From: Mycobacterium parascrofulaceum ATCC BAA-614
GTDB lineage: Bacteria; Actinomycetota; Actinomycetes; Mycobacteriales; Mycobacteriaceae
DNA length: 46,479 bases
NCBI RefSeq assembly: GCF_000164135.1
Contig: NZ_GG770554.1
Location: 671,152-717,630 of the forward strand
Direction of reading: 5' to 3'
Shown here: positions 9,214-20,629 of the stretch, piece by piece
Numbering within the stretch: the stretch's first letter is position 1
How the letters are laid out: each line of letters starts with the position of its first letter
Position numbers and translations under genes: made by a program
The notes under the pieces: generated by a model
Seen by the model: only the letters and a program-made list of their open reading frames with translations
Told to the model about the DNA's origin: nothing
The model's database searches: none

Positions 9214-9875
9214 GGCTGCTGGCCGGGCGGCGGGGACGCGCCGAGCTCCTGCAGGACCGGCTGGTGTGGCAGGCGGCGTCGCTGCTGCTGGCCTATCCCG
9301 ACGACGAGCTGCCGGGCCGGCTGGACACCGTCGAGGAGTTGCTCAGCCACATCCGCGGGCCCGCGGCGTCGCTGCTCGGGCGGACGCTGGCCGCGCTGCG
9401 CGCTCGCGAACCCATGGCCGCCGCGATGGACTACGTCGCGACGTTCGACATGCGGCGCCACTGCACGATGTACCTGACGTACTGGACCGCCGGCGACACC
9501 CGTAACCGCGGCCGGGAGATGGTCGAATTCGCTGCCGCCTACCGGGAATCGGGGGTGCAGCCGCCGCGCGCCGAGGCGCCCGACCACCTGCCCGTCGTGC
9601 TGGAATTCGCCGCCACCGTCGACCCCGGGGCCGGGCGGCGGCTGCTGACCGAACACCGCGTCCCGATCGACGTGCTGCGGGGCGCGCTTGCCGACGCGAA
9701 GTCGGCCTACGAGCCCACCGTGGCGGCGGTGTGCGCGACCCTGCCCGCCGCGACCGATCAGGACGTGCGCCGCGCGGAGCGCCTGGCCAAGGCCGGGCCG
9801 CCCGCGGAAGCCGTTGGGCTGCAACCCTTCAACCTGACCGTGCCGCCCCGACGCGAAGGAGCGCCAGGTGTTTAG
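9210..9875 (+). CDS. narJ: NarJ, nitrate reductase molybdenum cofactor assembly chaperone
   Basis: This 221-residue TorD/NarJ-family chaperone binds apo-NarG and allows Mo-cofactor insertion before the complex docks on NarI. It is all-helical. Landmarks are LVWQAASLLLAYPDDELPGRL, the family motif region YVATFDMRRHCTMYLTYWTAGDTRNRG, and LPVVLEFAATVDP. The ATG overlaps the narH stop in ATGA, and the 3' end overlaps narI by eight bases. This tight packing indicates one transcript. The C-terminal AVGLQPFNLTVPPRREGA tail resembles the H37Rv protein as I recall it. Confidence 0.95.
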   Translation: MRLLAGRRGRAELLQDRLVWQAASLLLAYPDDELPGRLDTVEELLSHIRGPAASLLGRTLAALRAREPMAAAMDYVATFDMRRHCTMYLTYWTAGDTRNRGREMVEFAAAYRESGVQPPRAEAPDHLPVVLEFAATVDPGAGRRLLTEHRVPIDVLRGALADAKSAYEPTVAAVCATLPAATDQDVRRAERLAKAGPPAEAVGLQPFNLTVPPRREGAPGV

Positions 9876-10599
9876 CAATGTGTTGTTCTGGGACATCGCG
9901 CCCTACGTCACGCTGACGGTCTTGATCGTCGGCACCTGGTGGCGCTACCGCTACGACAAGTTCGGCTGGACCTCCCGCTCCTCGCAGATCTACGAGTCGC
10001 GGCTGCTGCGGGTGGCCAGCCCGATGTTTCACTTCGGCATCCTGGCGGTCTTCGCCGGACACGTGATGGGGCTGTTCATCCCGCCGCGGGTGACGCACCT
10101 GCTGAAGGTGAGCGACCATGCCTATCACCTGCAGGCGGTCATCGCCGGGTCGGTGGCGGGGTTTGCCACCCTGGTCGGAATCGGCCTGCTGATCTACCGG
10201 CGGTTCACCCGGCCCGCGGTGTCCATCGCCACCACCCGCAGCGACAAGGTGATGTACGTGGTGCTGGTGCTGGCCATCGTGGTGGGCCTGTACTGCGACC
10301 TGATCGGCACCGGGCCGCACGGCGGGGAGTTCCACTACCGCTACACCGTCGGCCTGTGGTTCCGCCGGATCTGGATCTTCCAGCCGCACGGCGAGGTGAT
10401 GATCAACGCGCCGCTGGACTACCAACTGCACGCCCTGATCGGCATGGTGTTGTTCACGCTGCTGCCGTTCACCCGGCTGGTGCACATGCTCAGCGCTCCG
10501 GTCGCCTACCTGTTCAGGCCCTATATCGTCTACCGCAGCCGTGACGAGGCGGCCAAGGGCGAGCTGGTCGGGGCGGCGCCCCCTCGCAGAGGCTGGTAG
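9868..10599 (+). CDS. narI: NarI, nitrate reductase gamma subunit (cytochrome b)
   Basis: This 243-residue membrane subunit has five predicted transmembrane helices and carries two b-type hemes. It oxidises menaquinol and feeds electrons to NarH. Candidate heme ligands are the His residues in SPMFHFGILAVFAGHVMG (first pair) and in LDYQLHALIGMVLFTLLPFTRLVHMLSAP (second pair). The start is GTG at 9868, inside the last codons of narJ, with an upstream AAGGAG. The C-terminal FRPYIVYRSRDEA is the conserved cytoplasmic end. The operon ends here; typA begins 60 bases later and could be read through. Confidence 0.95.
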   Translation: MFSNVLFWDIAPYVTLTVLIVGTWWRYRYDKFGWTSRSSQIYESRLLRVASPMFHFGILAVFAGHVMGLFIPPRVTHLLKVSDHAYHLQAVIAGSVAGFATLVGIGLLIYRRFTRPAVSIATTRSDKVMYVVLVLAIVVGLYCDLIGTGPHGGEFHYRYTVGLWFRRIWIFQPHGEVMINAPLDYQLHALIGMVLFTLLPFTRLVHMLSAPVAYLFRPYIVYRSRDEAAKGELVGAAPPRRGW

Positions 10600-10659
10600 A
10601 CGGCGCGCACCCGCCTGCCGGTTCGCTTTGTGCGCCCCCGCGCTGCCACAATCACCGAC

Positions 10660-12549
<1,890 letters not shown>

Positions 12550-12600
12550 TCGCGCGTGCACGGGCGGGCCGCTGGGCGGCTGCTCGCTACCCTGATCGGC

Positions 12601-14484
12601 ATGCCGAGACGCGTGCGCCGTTTCTTCGTGACGGTCGGCGTGGTCGGCTCGCTGGCCGGACTGGCGCTGGCGGCGTGCACGGTCAACCCCCCGCCGGCGC
12701 CGCAGAGCACCGACACGCCGCACAACTCGCCACCCCCGCCGCCGCGGCCCACCCAGATCATCATGGGCATCGACTCGATCGGCGCCGGATTCAACCCGCA
12801 CCTGCTCTCCGACCTGTCCCCGGTGAACGCCGCGATCAGCGCGCTGGTCCTGCCCAGCGCGTTCCGGCCGGTGCCCGACCCCGCCACGCCGACGGGCTCG
12901 CGCTGGGAGATGGACCCGACCCTGTTGGAGTCCGCCGAAGTCACCAGCCAGGACCCGTTCACGGTGACCTACAAGATCCGGCCCGAAGCGCAATGGACCG
13001 ACAACGCCCCGATCGCCGCCGACGACTTCTGGTACCTGTGGCACCAGATGGTCAGCCAGCCCGGCGTGGTCGACCCCGCCGGCTACGACCTCATTACCGG
13101 CGTGCAGTCGCTCGAGGGCGGCAAGCAGGCGGTGGTCACCTTCGCGCAGCCGTACCCGTCCTGGAAAGAGCTGTTCAGCAACATCCTCCCGGCACACATC
13201 GTCAAGGACGTGCCGGGCGGTTTCGCGGCCGGGCTGGCTCGCGCGCTGCCGGTCACCGGCGGCCAGTTCCGCGTCGAGAGCATCGATCCGCAGCGCGACG
13301 AGATCCTGCTGGCCCGCAACGACCGCTACTGGGGGACGCCGGCCAAGCCCGCGCTCATCCTCTTCCGGCGTGCCGGGGCGCCGGCGGCCCTGGCCGATTC
13401 GGTGCGCAACGGCGACACCCAGGTGGCGCAGGTGCACGGCGGGTCGGCGGCCTTCGCGCAACTGTCGGCGATCCCCGACGTGCGCACCGCCCGGATCGTG
13501 ACGCCCCGGGTCATGCAGCTGACGCTGCGGGCCAACGAGTCCAAGCTGGCCGACGCGCAGGTGCGCAAGGCGATCCTGGGGCTGCTGGACGTCGACCTGC
13601 TGGCCGCCGTGGGCGCGGGCAGTGACAACACCGTCACGCTGGACCAGGCCCAGATCCGCGCGCCCAGCGACCCGGGCTACGAGCCGACCGCGCCCCCCGC
13701 GATGACGACGCCGGCGGCGTTGGCGTTGCTGGAAGGGGCGGGCTACAAGGTGGAAGGCAACGGGTCGGGATCGCCGGCGCCGACACCGGCGAACCCCGGA
13801 CCGCCCGAGGTCATCCGCGGCCGGATCAGCAAGGACGGCCAGCAGCTGTCGTTGGCCATCGGGGTCGCGGCCAACGACCCGACATCCGTCGCGGTGGCCA
13901 ACACCGCGGCCGACCAGTTGCGCAACGTCGGCATCGCCGCCAGCGTGCGGGCGCTGGACCCGGTGACGCTCTACCGGGACGCGCTGAACAACAACCAGGT
14001 CGACGCGATCGTCGGCTGGCACCAGGCGGGCGGAAACCTGGCCACGCGACTGGCGTCGCGCTACGGCTGCCCCGCGCTGGAGTCGACGCAGGTTCCGACG
14101 TCCGCGGGGCCGAGCACCACCGCTCCCGCCTCGGGCGGGCCGACCACCACCGGCCCGAACCCGTCGGCCACCACGCCGACGTCGGCCCCACCCAGCCGCC
14201 CGGCGGACCCCAACGCGCTGGTGCAGGCGCCGTCGAACCTCACCGGGATCTGCGATCGCAGCGTCCAGTCGAACATCGACGCCGCGCTCAACGGCACGAA
14301 GAACATCAACGACGTGGTCACGGCGGTCGAGCCGCGACTGTGGAACATGTCCACCGTGTTGCCGATCCTGCAGGACACCACGATCGTGGCCGCCGGCCCG
14401 AGCGTGCAGAACGTCAGCCTGACGGGCGCGGTGCCGGTCGGCATCGTCGGCGACGCCGGCCAATGGGTCAAGACCGGGCCCTGA
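12601..14484 (+). CDS. lpqW: LpqW, lipoprotein controlling PIM/lipoarabinomannan branching
   Basis: This 627-residue lipoprotein has a type II signal peptide ([17 protein letters not shown] ... LALAAC) with the acylated Cys at 26. The body is an SBP_bac_5 (oligopeptide-binding-like) fold, with landmarks [25 protein letters not shown] and [21 protein letters not shown]. LpqW acts at the membrane at the point where AcPIM4 is directed either to PimE (polar PIMs) or to LM/LAM, which fits pimE 11 kb upstream. Two Thr/Ser/Pro-rich insertions lie near residues 385-400 and 495-535. ATG at 12601 is preferred over an open GTG 45 bases upstream because it places the basic n-region at the start of the lipoprotein signal. 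Confidence 0.94.
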   Translation: MPRRVRRFFVTVGVVGSLAGLALAACTVNPPPAPQSTDTPHNSPPPPPRPTQIIMGIDSIGAGFNPHLLSDLSPVNAAISALVLPSAFRPVPDPATPTGSRWEMDPTLLESAEVTSQDPFTVTYKIRPEAQWTDNAPIAADDFWYLWHQMVSQPGVVDPAGYDLITGVQSLEGGKQAVVTFAQPYPSWKELFSNILPAHIVKDVPGGFAAGLARALPVTGGQFRVESIDPQRDEILLARNDRYWGTPAKPALILFRRAGAPAALADSVRNGDTQVAQVHGGSAAFAQLSAIPDVRTARIVTPRVMQLTLRANESKLADAQVRKAILGLLDVDLLAAVGAGSDNTVTLDQAQIRAPSDPGYEPTAPPAMTTPAALALLEGAGYKVEGNGSGSPAPTPANPGPPEVIRGRISKDGQQLSLAIGVAANDPTSVAVANTAADQLRNVGIAASVRALDPVTLYRDALNNNQVDAIVGWHQAGGNLATRLASRYGCPALESTQVPTSAGPSTTAPASGGPTTTGPNPSATTPTSAPPSRPADPNALVQAPSNLTGICDRSVQSNIDAALNGTKNINDVVTAVEPRLWNMSTVLPILQDTTIVAAGPSVQNVSLTGAVPVGIVGDAGQWVKTGP

Positions 14485-14494
14485 CGGGCCCTCG

Positions 14495-15112
14495 CTAGTC
14501 CTGGGCCGCCCGCGACCCGCGCGGCGGGATCACGGCGTCGACGATCAGCGACAGCTCCCGGCGGTTCGGCGGCGACCCGGTCAGCAGGAAGTGCTGGTTG
14601 ATCAAGGCCGGGCCGATGCGGGCGGTCAGCGGGGTGATCATCTCCGGATCGAGGTCGCCCTCCGCGACGGCGGTCTGCAGGATCGATTCGACGATCTGCA
14701 GGCGCGGGGCCACCACGGCGTCGGCGAAGATGGCACGCATCTCGGGTTCGTGTAGCAGCTGATACACAGTGGCCATGCCGGGGAAGGCGGTCTTCCCGGC
14801 GCAGACGTCGCGGTGGGCGCTGAACACCGTGAGCAGGTTCTCGCGGGCCGACCGGCCGGAGCGCGCCTCGGGGAGGGGCGGCAAGGTGTGCACCAGCGCG
14901 GCGTGCACCAGTTCGCACTTGGTGGCCCAGCGCCGGTACAGGGCGGCCTTGCCGGTGTGGGCCCGCGCCGCGATCCCCTCCATGGTCAGCCCGCCATAGC
15001 CGACCTCCGCCAGCTCGGCCAGCGTGGCCTCGTAGAGCGCCCGTTCGAGGACCTCACCGCGTCGGCGGCTCCGGCCGCCGGCCCGGGCGTCGATCTGGGT
15101 GAGCTGCGGCAT
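14495..15112 (-). CDS. TetR-family transcriptional regulator (Rv1167c-like)
   Basis: This 205-residue regulator starts MPQLTQIDARAGGRSRRRGEV at ATG 15112. The helix-turn-helix lies at roughly residues 17-62 (LYEATLAELAEVGYGGLTMEGIAARAHTGKAALYRRW), the usual TetR N-terminal position. The rest is a helical ligand-binding domain with a TetR_C-type end (RIGPALINQHFLLTGSPPNRRELSLIVDAVI). It is convergent with lpqW (10 bases between stops) and divergent from mshB, with 79 bases between the starts, so it could control itself and mshB. In H37Rv the next genes are PPE17 and PE11; here they are missing and mshB follows directly. The ligand is unknown. Confidence 0.9.
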   Translation of the reverse strand: MPQLTQIDARAGGRSRRRGEVLERALYEATLAELAEVGYGGLTMEGIAARAHTGKAALYRRWATKCELVHAALVHTLPPLPEARSGRSARENLLTVFSAHRDVCAGKTAFPGMATVYQLLHEPEMRAIFADAVVAPRLQIVESILQTAVAEGDLDPEMITPLTARIGPALINQHFLLTGSPPNRRELSLIVDAVIPPRGSRAAQD

Positions 15113-15191
15113 CCCTCGATAGTAGCCGTATGCGTTCCTACCGGCTGCGAGGAGACCGCCGGCGGCCCCCGACTGCGGGTAGGGTGCGTCC

Positions 15192-16106
15192 ATGCCCGAG
15201 ACGCCACGGCTACTGTTCGTGCACGCGCATCCCGATGACGAGAGCCTCAGCAACGGCGCCACCATCGCCCACTACGCGTCCCGCGGGGCGGACGTCCGCG
15301 TCGTCACCTGCACCCTCGGCGAGGAGGGCGAGGTCATCGGCGAGCGCTGGGCAGGACTGTCCGTCGACCACGCGGATCAGTTGGGGGGCTACCGCATCGG
15401 CGAGCTCACCGCGGCGTTGCGTGCGCTCGGCGCCGGCGCGCCCCACTATCTCGGCGGCGCGGGGCGCTGGCGCGACTCGGGCATGCCCGGCACGCCCGGA
15501 CGGCGGCGCCAGCGGTTTGTCGACGCCGACGAGCGCGAGGCCGTCGGCGCACTGGTGGCGGTCATCCGCGAGCAGCGCCCCCACGTCGTCGTCACCTACG
15601 ATCCGGGCGGCGGTTACGGCCACCCCGATCACGTCCACACCCACACCGTCACGACGGCCGCCGTGGCGGCATCCGGTACGGGGGCCGGCTCCGGCGACTT
15701 CCCCGGCGAGCCGTGGCAGGTGCCGAAGTTCTACTGGGCCGTCATGGCCGACAGCGCCTTCGAGGCGGGCTGGCGGGCGCTGGACCGCGGCGACTTGCTG
15801 CCCGAGTGGGCGATCCCCCCACGAGAGGAGTTCGACTTCGGCTACCCCGACGACAAGATCGACGCCGTCGTCGAGGCCGGCCCTCAGGCGTGGGCGGCGA
15901 AGCGGGCGGCGCTGGCCGCCCACGCCACCCAGGTGGTCGTCGGGCCCACCGGCCGGGCCTGCGCGCTGTCGAACAACATGGCGCTGCCGATCCTGGCGGA
16001 GGAGCACTACGTCCTGGTCGCCGGCGCGGCGGGGGAGCGCGACGAGCGCGGGTGGGAAACAGATCTGCTTGCGGGGCTTGATTTCACCGCCGCCGGCACG
16101 GGGTAG
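15192..16106 (+). CDS. mshB: MshB, GlcNAc-Ins deacetylase of mycothiol synthesis
   Basis: This 304-residue zinc metalloenzyme removes acetate from 1-O-(2-acetamido-2-deoxy-glucopyranosyl)-myo-inositol, the second committed step to mycothiol. The N-terminal AHPDDE motif gives the metal ligands His13 and Asp16 and the catalytic base Asp15. The third ligand is in [13 protein letters not shown], near residue 147. [10 protein letters not shown] and [17 protein letters not shown] are further family landmarks. The start [18 protein letters not shown] agrees with the H37Rv protein as I remember it. The stop is followed after about 22 bases by a strong ribosome binding site for a small ORF. Confidence 0.96.
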   Translation: MPETPRLLFVHAHPDDESLSNGATIAHYASRGADVRVVTCTLGEEGEVIGERWAGLSVDHADQLGGYRIGELTAALRALGAGAPHYLGGAGRWRDSGMPGTPGRRRQRFVDADEREAVGALVAVIREQRPHVVVTYDPGGGYGHPDHVHTHTVTTAAVAASGTGAGSGDFPGEPWQVPKFYWAVMADSAFEAGWRALDRGDLLPEWAIPPREEFDFGYPDDKIDAVVEAGPQAWAAKRAALAAHATQVVVGPTGRACALSNNMALPILAEEHYVLVAGAAGERDERGWETDLLAGLDFTAAGTG

Positions 16107-16140
16107 GCTTGCCAATCAGGCAGCCACGGAAGGATTTCGC

Positions 16141-16248
16141 ATGGACCCCGACCTGGACCCTAATCAGCAGCACTGGCAGGACCGGCTCGACAGCCTGCAG
16201 TGGGTTATCGGCTCGATACTGTCCAACATCGACAGCGTTCCGACCTGA
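16141..16248 (+). CDS. Small 35-residue acidic/amphipathic protein, probable
   Basis: ATG at 16141 is preceded by GGAAGGA (16129-16135) at ideal spacing, better than most starts in this window. The 35 codons encode a soluble peptide that begins MDPDLDPNQQHWQDRL. A Trp/Ile-rich helix follows (LDSLQWVIGSILSNID). Its TGA at 16246-16248 overlaps a CTG that could start the Rv1171-like membrane protein (CTGA), the geometry of coupled translation. I know no family for it. It lies between mshB and the Rv1171-like gene, probably on the same transcript. It could be a real small protein, a leader that controls the next gene, or both. Confidence 0.6.
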   Translation: MDPDLDPNQQHWQDRLDSLQWVIGSILSNIDSVPT

Positions 16249-16661
16249 TCGAAACCGAGCCGCGCGCCGCATCGCTGGAGGACAGCGGCGCGACCGACCC
16301 CGCGATACGTTTCGTTGTCTTGTCGCTGCTGGCCGTCGACGGGGTACTCTCCGCGCTTGCCGGGGCCCTGCTGCTGCCTTCCTATATCGGTGCCACCCCG
16401 TTTCCCATCAGCGGATTGATCTCGGGATTGGTCAACGCCGCCCTGGTCTGGGCCGCCGGGCGGTGGACCACGTCGACGCGGCTCGCCGCGCTGCCGTTGT
16501 GGACGTGGCTGCTCGCGGTGGCGATGATCAGCATGGGCGGCCCCGCCGACGACGTCATTCTGGGCGGCCGCGGCGTCATGGCCTACGGGGCTTTGTTGTT
16601 GATCGTGCTGGGCGTCGCGCCGCCGTTCTGGGTGCTGTGGCGGCGCGGGCGCCGGCCCTGA
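16200..16661 (+). CDS. Four-helix membrane protein (Rv1171-like), start uncertain
   Basis: This is a small integral membrane protein with four predicted helices: FVVLSLLAVDGVLSALAGAL, ISGLISGLVNAALVWAAG, LPLWTWLLAVAMISMGG and a last one ending APPFWVLWRRGRRP. Position and sequence match Rv1171; the function is unknown. The given start is the first standard one, GTG at 16200, but it has no ribosome binding site and lies inside the small ORF in another frame. The conserved-looking protein begins IETEPRAASLEDSGATDP, and the codon before it is CTG at 16245, which overlaps the small ORF stop. CTG initiation by reinitiation would give about 139 residues. Confidence 0.8.
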   Translation: MGYRLDTVQHRQRSDLIETEPRAASLEDSGATDPAIRFVVLSLLAVDGVLSALAGALLLPSYIGATPFPISGLISGLVNAALVWAAGRWTTSTRLAALPLWTWLLAVAMISMGGPADDVILGGRGVMAYGALLLIVLGVAPPFWVLWRRGRRP

Positions 16662-16814
16662 CGTTCGTGCGGCGGGCCGGGCCGGGACGTCCCCGCTCGC
16701 CGGTGCGACCCTGCCGCTACTGTTGACTGTTGCGCAGACGGGGCCGCATGGGTCCGAAAATTTCACATGTTGGGACGCGCGGATGAAATTCGATCGTGGG
16801 GAAGTTACACGAAG

Positions 16815-19406
16815 GTGCCGCTGACTCCGGGCGAGGAGCGTACCGCTCTTCCTGATCCTGTGGTTCCGACCACGTCCTCACCGAGGACCAGCGCCTCGGC
16901 GTTGCGGCGGGTGTTGCGCCGCGCACGAGACGGTGTGGCGCTCAATGTCGATGAGGCGGCCGTCGCGATGACCGCGCGGGGCGACGACCTCGCGGATCTG
17001 TGCGCCAGCGCCGCGCGGGTGCGCGACGCGGGTTTGACGTCGGCGGGCCGGCGCGGCCCTGCCGGCGGGCTGCCGATCACCTATTCGCGCAAGGTGTTCA
17101 TCCCCGTCACCCGGCTGTGCCGCGATACGTGCCATTACTGCACCTTCGTCACGGTGCCCGGCAAACTGCGCGCGAGCGGCGCGGGCATGTACCTCGAGCC
17201 CGACGAGATCCTCGACATCGCCCGCCGCGGAGCCGAACTCGGTTGCAAGGAAGCGCTTTTCACCCTCGGCGACCGACCCGAGGAGCGATGGCCGGAAGCC
17301 GGCCGGTGGCTCGGCGAGCGGGGCTACGATTCCACGCTGTCCTACGTGCGGGCCATGGCGATCCGGGTGCTCGAGGAGACGGGGCTGCTACCGCACCTGA
17401 ACCCCGGCGTGATGAGTTGGTCGGAGATGGCCCGGCTCAAGCCGGTCGCGCCGTCGATGGGCATGATGCTCGAGACGACGTCGCGGCGGCTGTTCGAGAC
17501 GAAAGGCCTTGCGCACTACGGCAGCCCGGACAAAGACCCCGCGGTGCGGCTGCGCACGCTCACCGACGCGGGAAGGCTGTCGATTCCGTTCACGACGGGT
17601 CTGCTGGTCGGCATCGGCGAGACGCTGGCCGAGCGTGCCGAGACGCTGCACGCGATTCGCAAGTCGCACAAGGAATTCGGGCACGTCCAAGAGGTGATCG
17701 TGCAGAATTTCCGCGCCAAGGAACACACCGCGATGGCGGCCGTGCCGGACACGGGCATCGAGGACTACCTGGCGACCGTGGCCGTGGCGCGGTTGGTGCT
17801 CGGGCCGGGCATGCGCGTCCAGGCGCCGCCCAATCTGGTGTCCCGCGACGAGTGCCTGGCGCTGGTGGCTGCCGGGGTCGACGACTGGGGCGGGGTGTCG
17901 CCCTTGACGCCCGACCATGTCAACCCGGAGCGGCCGTGGCCCGCGCTCGACGAGCTGGCCGACGTGACCGCCGAGGCCGGATACGAACTGGTTCAGCGCT
18001 TGACCGCCCAGCCCCGGTACGTGCAGGCTGGGACGGCGTGGATCGACCCGCGGGTGCGCGGACATGTGCTGGCGCTGGCCGATCCGGCGACCGGCCTGGC
18101 CCGCGACGTCAATCCGGTGGGCCTGCCGTGGCAGGAGCCCGACGACGTCGCGTCCGCGGGGCGGGTCGACCTCAACGCGGCCATCGACACCGAGGGTCGC
18201 GCCACCGAGGCTCGCAGCGACCTGGACAGCGCCTTCGGTGACTGGGAATCGATCCGCGCGCGGGTGCACGAGCTGGCCGCGCAAGGCGCCAAAGCGCCCG
18301 AACGCCTGGACACCGATGTGCTGGCCGCGCTGCGGGCGGCCGAGCGCGATCCCGCCGGCTGCACCGACGGCGAGTATCTGGCGCTGGCGACCGCCGAAGG
18401 GCCCGCGCTGGAAGCCGTTGCCGCGCTGGCGGATGCGCTGCGGCGCGACGCCGTCGGCGACGACGTGACGTTCGTGGTCAACCGCAACATCAACTTCACC
18501 AACATCTGTTACACCGGTTGCCGGTTCTGCGCGTTCGCGCAGCGCAAGGGCGACGCCGACGCGTATTCGCTGTCCACCGAGGAGGTGGCCGACCGTGCGT
18601 GGGAGGCGCACGTCGAAGGCGCCACCGAGGTGTGCATGCAGGGCGGGATCGACCCGGAGTTGCCGGTCACCGGTTACGCCGACCTGGTCCGCGCCGTCAA
18701 GGCGCGGGTGCCGTCGATGCACGTGCACGCCTTCTCGCCGATGGAGATCGCCAACGGCGTGACCAAGAGCGGGCTGAGCGTGCGCGAGTGGCTGATCGGC
18801 CTGCGCGAGGCCGGGCTGGACACCATCCCGGGCACGGCCGCCGAGATCCTGGACGACGAAGTGCGCTGGGTGCTGACCAAGGGCAAGCTGCCGACATCGG
18901 AGTGGATCGACATCGTGACCACCGCACACGAGGTGGGGCTGCGGTCGTCGTCGACGATGATGTACGGGCACGTCGACAGCCCACGGCACTGGGTCGCGCA
19001 CCTCAACGTGCTGCGCGGAATCCAGGACCGCACCGGCGGGTTCACCGAGTTCGTGCCGCTGCCCTTCGTGCACCAGAGCTCGCCGTTGTATCTGGCCGGC
19101 GCGGCCCGCCCCGGGCCCACCCACCGCGACAACCGCGCCGTGCACGCGTTGGCGCGAATCATGTTGCACGGCCGCATCGCCCAGATTCAGACCAGCTGGG
19201 TCAAGCTGGGCGTCGAGCGCACCCAGGTGATGCTCAACGGCGGCGCCAACGATCTGGGCGGCACGCTGATGGAGGAGACCATCTCGCGGATGGCCGGCTC
19301 GGAGCACGGGTCGGCCAAGACCGTCGAAGAGCTGACCGCCATCGCGGAAGGGATCGGGCGCCCCGCGCGCCAGCGCACCACCACGTACGCCCCGCGGGCG
19401 GCCTAG
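16815..19406 (+). CDS. fbiC: FbiC, bifunctional FO synthase (CofG-CofH fusion)
   Basis: This 863-residue fusion makes 7,8-didemethyl-8-hydroxy-5-deazariboflavin, the F420 chromophore, from tyrosine and a pyrimidine precursor. It has two radical-SAM modules. The N-terminal CofG-like module has CX3CX2C at Cys102, Cys106 and Cys109 (CRDTCHYC). The C-terminal CofH-like module has the same at Cys565, Cys569 and Cys572 (CYTGCRFC). I chose GTG at 16815 ([19 protein letters not shown]) because it aligns with the H37Rv start; an ATG 48 bases upstream is also open. The product serves F420-dependent enzymes and nitroimidazole activation. In H37Rv a PE gene (PE12) lies between Rv1171 and fbiC; it is absent here. 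Confidence 0.97.
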   Translation: MPLTPGEERTALPDPVVPTTSSPRTSASALRRVLRRARDGVALNVDEAAVAMTARGDDLADLCASAARVRDAGLTSAGRRGPAGGLPITYSRKVFIPVTRLCRDTCHYCTFVTVPGKLRASGAGMYLEPDEILDIARRGAELGCKEALFTLGDRPEERWPEAGRWLGERGYDSTLSYVRAMAIRVLEETGLLPHLNPGVMSWSEMARLKPVAPSMGMMLETTSRRLFETKGLAHYGSPDKDPAVRLRTLTDAGRLSIPFTTGLLVGIGETLAERAETLHAIRKSHKEFGHVQEVIVQNFRAKEHTAMAAVPDTGIEDYLATVAVARLVLGPGMRVQAPPNLVSRDECLALVAAGVDDWGGVSPLTPDHVNPERPWPALDELADVTAEAGYELVQRLTAQPRYVQAGTAWIDPRVRGHVLALADPATGLARDVNPVGLPWQEPDDVASAGRVDLNAAIDTEGRATEARSDLDSAFGDWESIRARVHELAAQGAKAPERLDTDVLAALRAAERDPAGCTDGEYLALATAEGPALEAVAALADALRRDAVGDDVTFVVNRNINFTNICYTGCRFCAFAQRKGDADAYSLSTEEVADRAWEAHVEGATEVCMQGGIDPELPVTGYADLVRAVKARVPSMHVHAFSPMEIANGVTKSGLSVREWLIGLREAGLDTIPGTAAEILDDEVRWVLTKGKLPTSEWIDIVTTAHEVGLRSSSTMMYGHVDSPRHWVAHLNVLRGIQDRTGGFTEFVPLPFVHQSSPLYLAGAARPGPTHRDNRAVHALARIMLHGRIAQIQTSWVKLGVERTQVMLNGGANDLGGTLMEETISRMAGSEHGSAKTVEELTAIAEGIGRPARQRTTTYAPRAA

Positions 19407-19542
19407 CGGTCCTGCGCGGCGGGTACACCCGACGCCGTGAACCGAGGAATCGACGAGGGACCGAAGGCCCCGTCACCCATCGAAACCGATGCGGCCGCGC
19501 CGCGCGCGGCCGGCTCGGCGGCTACTGAACCGGTGGCCCGGC

Positions 19543-19875
19543 TCAGAAGTTGTTGCAGGTGACGGCGACCTGGTTGATGTCGTCGTAGTACTTCATCGCC
19601 GACGGCATGGCCTGGATCTGCTGGGCCATCTCCTGGCGCTTGGGGGGCGGCGAGGCCAGGAAGCTGCGGATGTAGGACTGCGCCATCGGCGAGCTGTTCA
19701 GCTTCGCGGCGGCCGCGGGATCGGTCGCGTTGAGCGCGGCGATCACCTGCCCGTAGTTGCACGTGGTGTTGATGATCGCGTCGTTCGGGTTCGCGGATGC
19801 GACCCCGGCGGCGGCGGTCAACGCCACCGCCGCGCTACCCGCCGCAATGGTCAGTTTGGTCAACGACAGCCTCAT
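19543..19875 (-). CDS. Secreted TB8.4-like antigen / hemophore-related protein (Rv1174c-like)
   Basis: This 110-residue secreted protein has a signal peptide (MRLSLTKLTIAAGSAAVAL ...) cleaved most likely after VASA at residue 28. The mature protein of about 80 residues is helical with exactly two Cys, one in NTTCNYGQV and one in VTCNNF at the extreme C-terminus, likely joined by a disulfide. This two-Cys helical layout is that of the mycobacterial hemophore-related family, and H37Rv Rv1174c (TB8.4) is a known T-cell antigen. Heme binding is inferred from the family, not shown. It is convergent with fbiC. The promoter must lie in the 374 bases before fdxC. Confidence 0.9.
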   Translation of the reverse strand: MRLSLTKLTIAAGSAAVALTAAAGVASANPNDAIINTTCNYGQVIAALNATDPAAAAKLNSSPMAQSYIRSFLASPPPKRQEMAQQIQAMPSAMKYYDDINQVAVTCNNF

Positions 19876-20249
19876 GTGTGGACACCTTCCCCGTTAATGC
19901 ACCGCTATCAAGGCGACGACATCTGCCCAGCGGTTGCCGTCTCCCGTTTGAGATTACCAGGCCCCACGTGGGTCGTCCCGTCTCAATGGTTATCGCGGGG
20001 CCCCGCCGAAGCGCGACTTTCCGCAGGTCACCGCGCTATGGTGGTTGTTCGCCCTCGGCGAAACGGCCCCCGGCCGCGGGGTGCGAGACTGGCAGTCTTA
20101 AATCGTCGCTGCAACGGGCGTGCCAAGTGGTTGACGTGTATGTGCAACGTCTAGTATCAGTAACCGAAAGCTTTGTCTGGAGCGGCCGGGTGCACCGGGC
20201 GCGAGCCGAAGAGCAGCCCACACCGAAGCAGTACATGGAGGAGACGTCT
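19876..20249 (+). other. Divergent intergenic region between TB8.4-like gene and fdxC
   Basis: No gene is seen in these 374 bases. In H37Rv, fadH and Rv1176c sit in this interval; nothing resembling their remnants is visible. The region should hold the divergent promoters of the TB8.4-like gene and fdxC. Confidence 0.5.
20131..20157 (+). promoter_or_regulatory. Candidate fdxC promoter
   Basis: TTGACG at 20131-20136 and TAGTAT at 20152-20157 (fits the mycobacterial TANNNT -10) lie about 95 bases before the fdxC start. The spacer is 15 bases, shorter than ideal; TATCAG at 20155 would give 18. A GGAGGAG ribosome binding site (20238-20244) precedes the GTG at 20250. Confidence 0.4.
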
Positions 20250-20576
20250 GTGACCTACACGATCGCCGAGCCCTGTGTCGACATCAAAGACAAGGCATGC
20301 ATCGAGGAGTGCCCGGTCGACTGCATCTACGAGGGCGCGCGGATGCTGTACATCCACCCCGACGAGTGCGTCGACTGCGGGGCGTGCGAGCCGGTCTGCC
20401 CCGTCGAAGCGATCTACTACGAAGACGATGTGCCCGACCAGTGGAGCCAGTACACGCAGATCAACGCCGACTTCTTCACCGAGCTGGGCTCGCCGGGCGG
20501 CGCCGCGAAGGTCGGCTTGACCGAGAACGACCCGCAGGTGGTGAAGGACCTGCCGCCGCAGGGCGAGGGCGACTGA
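20250..20576 (+). CDS. fdxC: FdxC, 7Fe ferredoxin
   Basis: This 108-residue acidic electron carrier of the 7Fe type ([3Fe-4S] plus [4Fe-4S]) is common in actinobacteria. The Cys pattern is CVDIKDKACIEECPVDC followed by CVDCGACEPVCP, in the first 60 residues. The C-terminal half (YTQINADFFTELGSPGGAAKVG) is the usual extension. GTG at 20250 (MTYTIAEPCVDIKDKAC) is preferred over ATG at 20235, because the GGAGGAG between them is the ribosome binding site and the GTG form matches the H37Rv length. The DapC-type aminotransferase starts 53 bases after its stop. Partner enzymes are not evident from the context. Confidence 0.96.
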   Translation: MTYTIAEPCVDIKDKACIEECPVDCIYEGARMLYIHPDECVDCGACEPVCPVEAIYYEDDVPDQWSQYTQINADFFTELGSPGGAAKVGLTENDPQVVKDLPPQGEGD

Positions 20577-20629
20577 GCGGGCCGGTGCTGCACAAGCCCG
20601 GGGTGGGGCCGCACGCCTCACGCGGGCGG

